From an uncultured Dorea sp. (lineage in GTDB: Bacteria > Bacillota > Clostridia > Lachnospirales > Lachnospiraceae): a DNA stretch of 18,079 bases. Each line of letters starts with the position of its first letter. The stretch's first letter is position 1. Location: assembly GCA_910578455.1 (NCBI GenBank), contig CAJTQA010000054.1, forward strand, positions 1 to 18,079, in the 5' to 3' direction. The notes under the pieces are model-generated. The model had not been told where the DNA came from and did not search any database. It saw only the letters and a program-made list of their open reading frames with translations. The translations under genes were made by a program, and so were the position numbers. Below are positions 1 to 7,218 of the stretch, one piece after another.

Positions 1-408
1 AATGCTCCGGGTGCAGACATCTGCCTCTCCGAGCAGCCTTCCGCACATGCCTTCCTTCTCCATCACCGCAATGGCAAGGGCGCTTGCCCTGCACATCAGC
101 TTATCGTTACGCCCATTTCCGATGGCGGCGCACTGATCTGCTCCCAGCCTCTCCACAATCTCCAGCTTTTCTTCCAGAGCCCCGTTAGTCGGAAATGTAT
201 GGATTTCCAGAGGCAAGCCTTCGCACATCTCTCTTGCCGTTCCGTGGGTATCTGCAGTCAGCACGTATATTTCCAGCTCCTCGGAAAGCTTGCAAAGGCG
301 CGACTTCACCCCGTCAGGTATCACTCCATCTAATGCAATCGTTCCGTTATAGTCCAGCACAAGGTATTTAAGCTCCAGCGCCTTATAGTCCGGTATCTCT
401 ATTCTCAT
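1..408 (-). CDS. HAD-superfamily hydrolase, soluble P-type-ATPase-like phosphatase (partial)
   Basis: The first 136 codons are present with no stop; the 3' end lies beyond the left edge. The start is ATG at 408, preceded by GGGAGG at about 10 bases. HAD motifs are visible. Motif I is LDYNGT (D19 nucleophile, T23), in which the usual second Asp is Asn21, closer to the DKTGT of P-type ATPases than to DxDxT. A motif II-like VLTADT lies at residues 49-54, and a motif IV GNGRND at 97-102 matches the GDGxND of P-type ATPases. This combination fits the small 'soluble P-type ATPase' HAD group, cytosolic proteins whose substrate is generally unknown. A YihY-type membrane gene lies 46 bases upstream on the same strand, so they are probably co-transcribed. 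The HAD assignment is firm; the subfamily is likely; the substrate is unknown. Confidence 0.8.
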   Translation of the reverse strand, partial: MRIEIPDYKALELKYLVLDYNGTIALDGVIPDGVKSRLCKLSEELEIYVLTADTHGTAREMCEGLPLEIHTFPTNGALEEKLEIVERLGADQCAAIGNGRNDKLMCRASALAIAVMEKEGMCGRLLGEADVCTRSI

Positions 409-454
409 CTCTCTTTTCCTCCCATACTGTGATCGTCTATATCTTCATCCTTGT

Positions 455-1294
455 TTATTTATTCTTTGGCTCGAACAGCTCGTCATACAAAATTACGTTA
501 AGCTCACCTCCCAGCAGGATGCTGTACATGCAGAAATACATCCACAGCATAATGAGCACAATTGTCGTAAGGCTACCATACATATCCGAAAACGCCGTAA
601 AAATATCCAGATATACGGAAAATATCCACGAGACCGCCATTCCTCCAAGCGCCGCGAAGGCCGCGCCGGGAATCTGCCGCACGAGCCTGTCTCTCCTGTT
701 GGGGAGAAATTTATAGATCAAAAGACAGAACACCATCAGCACCGCCGGCGATATTATGATTCTGGCTTCAATCAGCCAGTCTGCCACACCCGATATGAGC
801 GGCGCATGTTCAAGAATAAACAGGTTCAGCGAATTTCCGAATACGGAAAGCACCAGAAGCAGCAGGATTACTACTATAAACATAATTGTATAAAGGGTTG
901 CCCTAAGCCTGAGGAAGACATAATTCCTTGTTTCGGGGCATCCATAAATGCAGTTAAGCCCGTTCGTGATGGACAGCACTCCCTTTCCCGCCGACCACAG
1001 TGTGACGATAAGCGTGATCGGAATGATGCCCGTAGACTGGTTATACACCTGATTTACAATAGACGTTATCATGGAGTCCACAGATGATGGGAATACCTGG
1101 ATTACCGCCGTCATGACATCCGCTTTCGTAACAGGAGTATATTGTACCAGCGTCAGGAGCAGCAGGATAATAGGGATCATGCAGAGCATCAAAAAATAGG
1201 CGGCCTGTGCAGCGTACGCCCCTAGGTGCGCCTCGGATACCGCCGAAGGTATTTCTGATATCTTCCCCACGATTCTCTTAAACTTTTCCATCAT
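455..1294 (-). CDS. YihY/BrkB family inner-membrane protein
   Basis: A 279-residue polytopic protein with about six hydrophobic segments. Family features seen: an early AAYFLMLCMIPIILLL segment, a central YKFLPN followed by a basic stretch and PGAAFAA, and a C-terminal YGSLTTIVLIMLWMY helix ending in GGELN. The length is typical of the family (once annotated as ribonuclease BN; that enzyme assignment was withdrawn for YihY). The transport or envelope role is not defined. Two tandem ATG codons (1294 and 1291) follow AGAGGTGG. The SD is almost touching the first ATG, so 1291 may be the real start, with no effect on the protein beyond one Met. It lies downstream of the htpG terminator and has its own promoter at 1316-1344; the HAD gene follows. 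Confidence 0.9.
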   Translation of the reverse strand: MMEKFKRIVGKISEIPSAVSEAHLGAYAAQAAYFLMLCMIPIILLLLTLVQYTPVTKADVMTAVIQVFPSSVDSMITSIVNQVYNQSTGIIPITLIVTLWSAGKGVLSITNGLNCIYGCPETRNYVFLRLRATLYTIMFIVVILLLLVLSVFGNSLNLFILEHAPLISGVADWLIEARIIISPAVLMVFCLLIYKFLPNRRDRLVRQIPGAAFAALGGMAVSWIFSVYLDIFTAFSDMYGSLTTIVLIMLWMYFCMYSILLGGELNVILYDELFEPKNK

Positions 1295-1315
1295 CCACCT
1301 CTGATATATTGTTAC

Positions 1316-1344
1316 ATTTTACCTGATATCCTGTGATTTGTCCA
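1316..1344 (-). promoter_or_regulatory. Sigma-A-like promoter of the YihY-HAD pair
   Basis: On the minus strand, TGGACA (1339-1344) and TAAAAT (1316-1321) are separated by exactly 17 bases. Each hexamer matches the consensus at 5 of 6 positions. It lies between the htpG terminator and the YihY start, giving a predicted leader of about 15-20 bases. Not experimentally supported. Confidence 0.6.
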
Positions 1345-1361
1345 TCAGAAGTTGCAAAGAA

Positions 1362-1384
1362 CCGGCATGCCTTACGCATACCGG
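1362..1384 (-). terminator. Hairpin after htpG
   Basis: A 9-bp stem, CCGGTATGC with GCATGCCGG (one G-U pair), and a 5-base loop, starting about 25 bases after the htpG stop. The following tract is TTCTTTGC rather than a clean T-run, so it may be a weak intrinsic terminator. Confidence 0.6.
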
Positions 1385-1409
1385 CCCCTCTTTTGTATTC
1401 TTTTAGTTT

Positions 1410-3512
1410 TTATTTCGTAAGCATCAGCATAATCTCATTGCTTCTCTGCACAAATGCCGTCATCTCTTCCGAAGTCAGCGGTTTGTGGGCAAGCATTGCA
1501 AGGTCGTAGAGCTGCTTGCAGATTGCAGATGTGCTTTCTCCCTCTTTGTGCTCTGCCACATACTGCACAAGCGGATGGTTTGCATTCAGGATTAGTGTTC
1601 CCTCATTTCCCATATCCATACCCATGCCCATTGCTCCCATTCCGTACATCTTCATCATTTCCTGCATACGGCGGCTCTGCTCGGACAGCGTGATCATAGA
1701 TGCGACTTTATCATCTTTCAGTTTCTCAACTTTTACGTCCAGCTTATCTTTTGCCAGCTCTTTCCTGAAAAGCTCTGTCAGCTCGTCCGTGGTTTTCTGG
1801 AATGCCTCTTTTTCTTCCTCCGCAACCTCTTCTTTCGCATTTTCCGTCACATCCGCATCAATCCTCTGGAACTGGATGTCTTCATTGCGCTGCTCAAGCT
1901 GAGTGATAAACGGGGAGTCGATATTGTGGCTTAAGATTACCGCGTCCTGGCCCTGAGACTTGAACATATTGATATACTGGCTCTGCTGAATCTCATCCGT
2001 CACATAATATATCGTTGTCTTATCTTTTTTCTCTGCATCCCCGCCGTCTGCGCCTTCTGTCGTTTCTCCGGCTGCATCCGAAACATTTTCCTTTGTTTCA
2101 TCCGCCGCTTTATCCCCATCCGCCAGATCTTTCTTGTTCTCCTCGATGCAGTCCTTAAGCGTCAGATATTTTCCGTCAATATTCTTAAACAGGATGGCAT
2201 CTTTCATCTTATCGCAGAACTTTTCATCCTTCAGGCAGCCAAACTTAATAAACGGACTGATATCATCCCAGTATTTCTCGTAGTCCTCCCTCTTGGTCTT
2301 GCACATGCCAGAAAGCTTATCCGCAACTTTTTTGGAAATGTAATCCGCAATCTTATTTACAAATCCGTCGTTCTGCAGCGCGCTTCTTGACACGTTGAGC
2401 GGAAGATCCGGGCAGTCGATGACTCCCTTCAACACCATCAGGAATTCCGGAATGACCTCTTTGATATTATCTGCAATAAACACCTGATTATTATACAGCT
2501 TTATCATGCCCTCGATAGAATCGTACTCTGTATTGATCCTCGGGAAATATAAGATTCCCTTCAGATTGAACGGATAATCCATATTCAGATGGATCCAGAA
2601 CAGCGGCTCCTTGTAGTCCAGAAATACTTTGCGGTAAAATTCCTGGTAATCCTCATCGGAGCACTCGTTTGGATGTTTCGTCCAGAGCGGATGGATGTCG
2701 CTTAAGGAGACCGGACGTTTTTCAATCTTCACCTTCTCTTTTGCAGGCGATACTTCCACCATCTCCTTGGAGCCGTCCTCATTTTCCTTCTCTTCCATCT
2801 TCGCTTCTTCGTGGATATGCTCCACTACCACATCCGTATCCTTAAGGTCCGCCTCGTCAATCGTTTCATACTCTTTCTCCGCATTCTCCTTGGAGAGGAA
2901 AATCTCTACAGGCATAAATGAGCAATATTTCTCAATCACTTCCCTGACGCGGTATTCATTGGCAAACTCCAGGCTGTCCTCATTCAGATGCAGCGTTATC
3001 TCGGTTCCGACCGTATCTTTTGACCCTTTGTCCATCTCATACTCCGTGCCGCCGTCGCTTGCCCAGTGTACCGGCTCTGCTCCCTCCTTATAGGAAAGGG
3101 TATCGATGTGAACCTCGTCGGCAACCATGAACGCAGAATAAAATCCCAGCCCGAAATGCCCGATCATATCGTCTTCCGTCGTCTTATCCTTATATTTTTC
3201 CAAAAATTCCGTAGCACCGGAAAAGGCAATCTGAGTAATGTACTCCTCCACCTCGTCAGCCGTCATGCCAAGGCCGTTGTCAATAAACTTTAACGTCTTC
3301 TCCTCCGGATTCACGGCAACCTGTATCTTCGCTTTGTAATCGTCCGGCAGCTGGTATTCTCCCATCACATCCAGTTTCTTCAGCTTTGTGATCGCGTCGC
3401 ATCCGTTGGACACCATTTCTCTTACAAAAATATCATGGTCAGAATATACCCATTTTTTTATGATTGGGAAAATATTCTCACTGCTGATTGATAAGTTTCC
3501 TTTTTTAGCCAT
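1410..3512 (-). CDS. htpG: Molecular chaperone HtpG (Hsp90)
   Basis: Bacterial Hsp90, a cytosolic ATP-dependent dimeric chaperone. The start chosen is ATG at 3512 (700 aa), with AGGAG 8 bases upstream; an in-frame GTG at 3521 overlaps the SD and is rejected. GHKL ATPase motifs: NGCDA (residues 36-40), DNGLGM (78-83) and GHFGLGFYS (118-126). The middle domain shows PLNVSRSALQ around 371-380, which holds the conserved catalytic-loop Arg. The protein is longer than the roughly 624-634 aa of E. coli HtpG. Extra charged sequence lies at about 209-266 (domain linker) and 460-498 (acidic, Ala/Gly-rich), and a Met-rich run at 616-638 in the C-terminal domain precedes NANHPLVQYV. Transcription is probably HrcA-controlled, through a CIRCE element just upstream of the promoter. 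Identification is firm. Confidence 0.97.
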   Translation of the reverse strand: MAKKGNLSISSENIFPIIKKWVYSDHDIFVREMVSNGCDAITKLKKLDVMGEYQLPDDYKAKIQVAVNPEEKTLKFIDNGLGMTADEVEEYITQIAFSGATEFLEKYKDKTTEDDMIGHFGLGFYSAFMVADEVHIDTLSYKEGAEPVHWASDGGTEYEMDKGSKDTVGTEITLHLNEDSLEFANEYRVREVIEKYCSFMPVEIFLSKENAEKEYETIDEADLKDTDVVVEHIHEEAKMEEKENEDGSKEMVEVSPAKEKVKIEKRPVSLSDIHPLWTKHPNECSDEDYQEFYRKVFLDYKEPLFWIHLNMDYPFNLKGILYFPRINTEYDSIEGMIKLYNNQVFIADNIKEVIPEFLMVLKGVIDCPDLPLNVSRSALQNDGFVNKIADYISKKVADKLSGMCKTKREDYEKYWDDISPFIKFGCLKDEKFCDKMKDAILFKNIDGKYLTLKDCIEENKKDLADGDKAADETKENVSDAAGETTEGADGGDAEKKDKTTIYYVTDEIQQSQYINMFKSQGQDAVILSHNIDSPFITQLEQRNEDIQFQRIDADVTENAKEEVAEEEKEAFQKTTDELTELFRKELAKDKLDVKVEKLKDDKVASMITLSEQSRRMQEMMKMYGMGAMGMGMDMGNEGTLILNANHPLVQYVAEHKEGESTSAICKQLYDLAMLAHKPLTSEEMTAFVQRSNEIMLMLTK

Positions 3513-3550
3513 CTCTATCACTCCTACTTTCTTTCACAATTATAAAAGAT

Positions 3551-3579
3551 ATAATAATACCCGGCAAAATAAAAGTCAA
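3551..3579 (-). promoter_or_regulatory. Sigma-A promoter of htpG
   Basis: TTGACT (3574-3579) and TATTAT (3551-3556) on the minus strand have a 17-base spacer; 5/6 and 5/6 consensus matches. The transcript would start near 3544, leaving a leader of about 32 bases that contains the AGGAG. The CIRCE palindrome lies 7 bases upstream of the -35. Confidence 0.8.
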
Positions 3580-3586
3580 TAGAAAG

Positions 3587-3613
3587 TTAGCACTCTTTCG
3601 AAATGAGTGCTAA
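3587..3613. promoter_or_regulatory. CIRCE operator (HrcA binding site)
   Basis: Exact match to the CIRCE consensus: TTAGCACTC, 9-base spacer, GAGTGCTAA. Established knowledge: CIRCE binds the repressor HrcA and normally controls groESL and dnaK operons. Here the only gene it can serve is htpG, since it lies between the spoIID-like stop (3652) and the htpG promoter. Confidence 0.95.
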
Positions 3614-3651
3614 CAAATTTGTAAAAAATATAAAATTTATATAAACAGGCG

Positions 3652-5064
3652 TTATTCCACGGAAATATCTTTGTAAAAAAGCGTGAGTATCTCTTTATAA
3701 TCCTTCCCCTGCTTTGCCATCTCGTTCGCGCCTGTCTGGCTCATGCCGATTCCATGCCCAAACCCGCCTCCTTTTATCACGAATTTTCCGCCTTTCTTCT
3801 CTATCGTGAAAAATGCGCTGGGGAGCAAATCCCTCCCTTCCGTCTCGCTGCCGTCCTGCCTTTTGATCTTGTACTCGCTGCCGCCAAGTGCCTTTCGTAT
3901 CTTGTTCTCCGTCTTTACCGTAACACTGCCCTGATCGCCAACAGCTTTCATCTCAAGCGCCACGTCTCCCGGCCCGCGTTTCGTAATCTCAATGCTCTCA
4001 AGCTTTCCTACATCCTTTCCTGTATTCAGCCCGATCAGATCCGACAGCACATCCACCGTCACAGATACTTTCCACCGATACCACGGGAGCTCCTTCTCAT
4101 AGTCTCCGTCCTCTCCCTTTACCTCAGCCGCATGGAGGTAGCCGTTTGTTTCACTTGGTTTCGTTCCCCATGCCTCCATTGTTGTCGTTTTCCCGGAAGA
4201 TGTGGAATAATAATATGTAGTCGCGATCTTCCCTTTATACATCACTGTCTGCCCTGCCGTCTCGGCTACTGCCCTTGAGGATGACTCAGCCTGTCCTGAA
4301 TTATTGTACACCTGATAGTCTGTGCTGTCGTTTACGTGAGCCTCATATTCCGGATACCCGTACTCCTCCATCTGCCTGTATGCATAGCTCCTGGCACAGA
4401 CGGCCTGAGCCTTGAGCGCCTCCAGTTCATAGGATGACGGCATCTCGCTCGGAACAACCCCGCACAAATAATCCTCAACCGGCAGTTCGTTGATTATAAC
4501 GATTCCTTCCGCCGTGCTCCTAAGCTCGATCACCCCATCATAGGAGGGGGTGCCGTCTCCCCTATTTAAGCTCTTAATTGCAACCTTACCGTCCGCCGCC
4601 TTCACACGCACGGTTCCTTTCTTGAGCCATTTGTGGTCAGGTTTGAGTTTCAGCGTCTTGCCTTTTTTATACTGTTTTTCCCCGCCGTCATATGTAACTG
4701 TCATCCCTGTTTCCGAAAAAAGCTTTACTTCCGGATGGACGGTTCCCTTAAATCTATTCGTCATGACAAGCACACGGATATCAGGGTTTTTCGCCGCCTT
4801 CTCCCTGCTCTTTGCTTTTTCCTCTTCTTCTTTTTCCTCTTCTTCTTTTTCCTCTTCTTCTTTTTCCTCTTCCTTTTTCAGATTTCCTTCACTGGCATCC
4901 TGGATCACCTTGCCGGCTTCCCGGACATCATCCGTTCCACCTCTGATAGCAGAAGTAAGCCCGATCACCACAAAAAGCGCCGCCAGAAGTGCCATTCCGT
5001 AATATATCTGTTTCTCCCTGCTCTTTCTTCTCTTTCTGCCCTTAATGGTTCGTTTTTTACTCAA
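3652..5064 (-). CDS. spoIID: SpoIID/LytB-domain protein (stage II sporulation protein D-like lytic transglycosylase)
   Basis: Membrane-anchored peptidoglycan-cleaving enzyme of the SpoIID family, which with SpoIIP/SpoIIM drives engulfment in B. subtilis. I start it at TTG 5064 (470 aa), with AAGGAG 10 bases upstream. The longer ATG at 5106 lacks an SD and lies inside the 6S RNA terminator. From the TTG: a basic N-terminus, TM at about 21-40, then a highly charged Lys/Glu linker (64-83) of repeated EEEKE. SpoIID signatures: VVPSEMP with likely catalytic Glu at about 207, LKAQAVCARSYAY, HVNDSTDYQVY (about 243-253) and GGGFGHGIGMSQTGA (from about 432). Clostridia often carry more than one SpoIID-like protein, so the sporulation role is probable rather than proven. 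No separate promoter is obvious between it and the 6S RNA. Confidence 0.85.
   Translation of the reverse strand: MSKKRTIKGRKRRKSREKQIYYGMALLAALFVVIGLTSAIRGGTDDVREAGKVIQDASEGNLKKEEEKEEEEKEEEEKEEEEKAKSREKAAKNPDIRVLVMTNRFKGTVHPEVKLFSETGMTVTYDGGEKQYKKGKTLKLKPDHKWLKKGTVRVKAADGKVAIKSLNRGDGTPSYDGVIELRSTAEGIVIINELPVEDYLCGVVPSEMPSSYELEALKAQAVCARSYAYRQMEEYGYPEYEAHVNDSTDYQVYNNSGQAESSSRAVAETAGQTVMYKGKIATTYYYSTSSGKTTTMEAWGTKPSETNGYLHAAEVKGEDGDYEKELPWYRWKVSVTVDVLSDLIGLNTGKDVGKLESIEITKRGPGDVALEMKAVGDQGSVTVKTENKIRKALGGSEYKIKRQDGSETEGRDLLPSAFFTIEKKGGKFVIKGGGFGHGIGMSQTGANEMAKQGKDYKEILTLFYKDISVE
4816..4872. repeat. 15-bp tandem repeat in the spoIID-like gene
   Basis: About 3.8 copies of TTTTTCCTCTTCTTC (plus strand), encoding repeated EEEKE in the linker between the membrane anchor and the extracellular domain. 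The unit is a multiple of three, so copy-number slippage would change linker length without breaking the frame. Confidence 0.9.
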
Positions 5065-5092
5065 ATCTCTGACACTCCTTATTAACATGTTT

Positions 5093-5119
5093 AAAAAGAC
5101 AGCCATAATGGCTGTCTTT
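5093..5119 (-). terminator. Intrinsic terminator of the 6S RNA
   Basis: On the minus strand, a perfect 12-bp stem (AAAGACAGCCAT with ATGGCTGTCTTT) and a T-run at its end. It contains the ATG that would start the longer spoIID-like frame, which argues against that start. Confidence 0.85.
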
Positions 5120-5314
5120 CATCTTTGGTATGCGCCCAGAATGCCGATTTCTGTATTTTGACTCCTAGCCACGGCTAGGTGGGTGTCCGCATTCGCTTTT
5201 TTGTCTTCCCCTGCGTATATGGAGGCCTGACATATTACGAAGATATAAGAGTCCCGTTTAAAGTTTTGTAGGTTCAAAATTACAGAAGTTGCCGAACATC
5301 CCAGGTAACTCGCT
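5093..5314 (-). ncRNA. ssrS: 6S RNA
   Basis: About 220 bases of non-coding transcript between a sigma-A promoter and an intrinsic terminator. The sequence carries recognisable 6S features in order. Near the 5' end is CCTGGGATGTTCGGCAAC, matching E. coli 6S CTGAGATGTTCGCAAG. Near the 3' end is GGCATTCTGGGC, matching GGCATCTCGGAG. The two close a terminal stem: CCTGGGATG pairs fully with CATTCTGGG (9 pairs, three G-U). Between them are GAACC, GGGACTC, an AAAAAAGCGAATGCGGACAC stretch and a CCTAGCCGTGGCTAGG hairpin, compatible with the long rod with a central bubble. Known role: 6S mimics an open promoter and binds the housekeeping RNA polymerase, with abundance peaking in stationary phase. The assignment rests on motif recall and hand pairing; a covariance-model search was not run. 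Confidence 0.85.
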
Positions 5315-5320
5315 GAAGTT

Positions 5321-5349
5321 ATTATAACCCATTTTTTCGAATTTTACAA
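5321..5349 (-). promoter_or_regulatory. Promoter of the 6S RNA
   Basis: Minus-strand TTGTAA (5344-5349), 17-base spacer, perfect TATAAT (5321-5326). The predicted start is near 5314, about 8 bases before the conserved CCTGGGATG. Confidence 0.75.
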
Positions 5350-5395
5350 CCACAAAAAACGATTCTTGAAAGAGAAAAAATTTAAAGAATTTTTA

Positions 5396-5423
5396 TTGAT
5401 TTTATTACATTATAATGTATAAT
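5396..5423 (+). promoter_or_regulatory. Probable promoter of pckA
   Basis: TTGATT (5396-5401), 16-base spacer, TATAAT (5418-5423). The region is very AT-rich and a second TATAAT lies at 5411, so the exact -10 is uncertain. It is divergent from the 6S promoter, about 45 bases away. Confidence 0.55.
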
Positions 5424-5451
5424 ATGATAATGGAACTTAGCATGTCTGCTT

Positions 5452-5477
5452 TGCAGGATGAAATCATAAATCCTGCA
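5452..5477 (+). promoter_or_regulatory. Stem-loop in the pckA leader
   Basis: TGCAGGAT and ATCCTGCA form a perfect 8-bp stem with a 10-base loop, 39 bases before the pckA start and before the SD. It has no T-run, so it is not a terminator. It may stabilise the mRNA or bind a regulator; function unknown. Confidence 0.45.
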
Positions 5478-5516
5478 TATGGAGACAAATATTGAAGGAA
5501 GAAAGGATATAAGAAA

Positions 5517-7121
5517 ATGGCAGAAATCAATTTAAGCAAGTATGGCATTACCGGAACCACAGAGATTGTTCGCAATCCTTCTTATGAAATGTTATTTGAA
5601 GAGGAAACAAAGCCTGGCCTGGAAGGTTTCGAAAAAGGACAAGTAAGTGAGCTTGGTGCAGTCAATGTAATGACTGGCATCTACACAGGCCGTTCACCAA
5701 AAGATAAGTTCATCGTAATGGACGATAATTCAAAGGACACCGTATGGTGGACTTCTGATGAGTACAAAAACGACAACCATCCTCTTTCCGAGGAATCATG
5801 GGCTGTCGTAAAGGATCTCGCTCTGAAAGAGCTTTCCGGCAAGAGACTTTTTGTTATAGACGCTTTCTGCGGCACAAATGCAGACACCCGTATGGCAATC
5901 CGTTTCATCATGGAAGTTGCATGGCAGGCTCACTTCGTTAAGAATATGTTCATCCAGCCGACAGAGGAAGAACTGGCAAACTTCGAGCCTGACTTTGTTG
6001 TGTACAATGCATCCAAGGCTAAAGTAGAAAATTATAAAGAGCTTGGCCTGAACTCTGAGACGGCAGCAGTATTCAATATCTCAAGCCGTGAGCAGGTTAT
6101 CCTGAATACATGGTATGGCGGAGAGATGAAAAAAGGTATGTTCTCCATGATGAACTACTATCTGCCGCTCAAGGGCATCGCTTCTATGCACTGCTCCGCA
6201 AACACAGATATGAACGGCGAGAATACCGCTATCTTCTTCGGCCTTTCCGGAACAGGGAAAACTACCCTCTCCACAGACCCGAAACGTCTCCTTATCGGCG
6301 ATGACGAGCATGGCTGGGATGACAACGGCGTATTCAACTTCGAGGGCGGATGCTACGCCAAAGTTATCAATCTTGACAAAGAATCCGAGCCGGATATCTA
6401 CAATGCCATCAAGCGCAACGCTCTTCTTGAGAACGTAACGCTGGATGCCGACGGAAAGATTGATTTCAATGATAAGAGCGTGACAGAGAACACCCGTGTA
6501 TCTTATCCGATCGACCATATTGAAAAAATCGTGCGTCCGGTATCGGCGGCACCGGCAGCTAAGGAAGTTATCTTCTTATCTGCTGACGCATTCGGCGTGC
6601 TTCCTCCGGTATCCATCCTCACCCCGGAGCAGACACAGTACTACTTCCTGTCAGGCTTTACAGCAAAGCTTGCAGGCACAGAGCGCGGCATCACAGAGCC
6701 GACACCGACTTTCTCTGCTTGTTTCGGACAGGCGTTCTTAGAGCTGCACCCGACAAAATACGGCGAAGAGCTTGTTAAGAGAATGGAAGCAAACGGCGCT
6801 AAGGCTTACCTTGTAAACACCGGATGGAACGGCACAGGCAAGCGTATCACCATCAAAGACACCCGCGGCATCATTGACGCAATCTTAAACGGCGATATCT
6901 TAAACGCTCCGACAAAGAAGATCCCGTACTTCAACTTTGAAGTTCCGACAGAGCTTCCGGGCGTTGATTCAGGCATCCTTGATCCGCGCGATACTTATGC
7001 TGACGCTGCCGAGTGGGAGGCTAAGGCAAAAGACCTTGCTCAGAGATTCGTTAAGAACTTTGCAAAATACGAGGGCAATGAAGCAGGCAAGGCATTAGTC
7101 GCTGCTGGTCCGCAGTTATAA
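5517..7121 (+). CDS. pckA: Phosphoenolpyruvate carboxykinase (ATP)
   Basis: Interconverts oxaloacetate + ATP with PEP + CO2 + ADP in the cytosol. In gut Clostridia it can serve gluconeogenesis or run as PEP carboxylation; the sequence cannot say which. The 534-aa length is normal. Visible motifs: YTGRSPKDKF (Arg59), YGGEMKKGMF (Tyr200, Lys206), MHCSAN (His225), P-loop GLSGTGKTT (242-250), GDDEHGWDDNGVFNFEGGCY with metal-binding Asp262/263, and NTGWNGTGKR near the C-terminus. All expected catalytic residues are present. AAAGGA about 10 bases upstream acts as SD. It is a single-gene unit with its own promoter and strong terminator. Identification is firm. Confidence 0.98.
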   Translation: MAEINLSKYGITGTTEIVRNPSYEMLFEEETKPGLEGFEKGQVSELGAVNVMTGIYTGRSPKDKFIVMDDNSKDTVWWTSDEYKNDNHPLSEESWAVVKDLALKELSGKRLFVIDAFCGTNADTRMAIRFIMEVAWQAHFVKNMFIQPTEEELANFEPDFVVYNASKAKVENYKELGLNSETAAVFNISSREQVILNTWYGGEMKKGMFSMMNYYLPLKGIASMHCSANTDMNGENTAIFFGLSGTGKTTLSTDPKRLLIGDDEHGWDDNGVFNFEGGCYAKVINLDKESEPDIYNAIKRNALLENVTLDADGKIDFNDKSVTENTRVSYPIDHIEKIVRPVSAAPAAKEVIFLSADAFGVLPPVSILTPEQTQYYFLSGFTAKLAGTERGITEPTPTFSACFGQAFLELHPTKYGEELVKRMEANGAKAYLVNTGWNGTGKRITIKDTRGIIDAILNGDILNAPTKKIPYFNFEVPTELPGVDSGILDPRDTYADAAEWEAKAKDLAQRFVKNFAKYEGNEAGKALVAAGPQL

Positions 7122-7151
7122 GCAGATAATTTTTCAAAATTTAAGAAAAGC

Positions 7152-7197
7152 AAAAATCCGGTCGGATGCAGGATAATCCTGCTCCGCCGGATTTTTT
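7152..7197. terminator. Bidirectional intrinsic terminator
   Basis: A long, nearly continuous stem: AAAAATCCGG with CCGGATTTTT, CGGA with TCCG, and GCAGGA with TCCTGC around a TAA loop. T-runs occur on both strands. It lies between the convergent ends of pckA and the adhesin-leu-thr operon and should terminate both. Confidence 0.9.
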
Positions 7198-7218
7198 ATA
7201 CATAGCCGTCATTTCATC

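Noticed and set aside
3513..3521. GTG start for htpG at 3521
   Set aside because: It overlaps the AGGAG that serves the ATG at 3512, and HtpG proteins normally begin close to that Met.
5065..5106. ATG start for the SpoIID-like protein at 5106
   Set aside because: No SD precedes it, it lies in the terminator stem of the 6S RNA, and the TTG at 5064 has AAGGAG upstream.
5097..5206. Sporulation-type (sigma-E-like) promoter for spoIID within the 6S gene
   Set aside because: A CATACC resembling a sigma-E -10 occurs near the 3' end of the 6S RNA, but no convincing -35 lies at the right distance.
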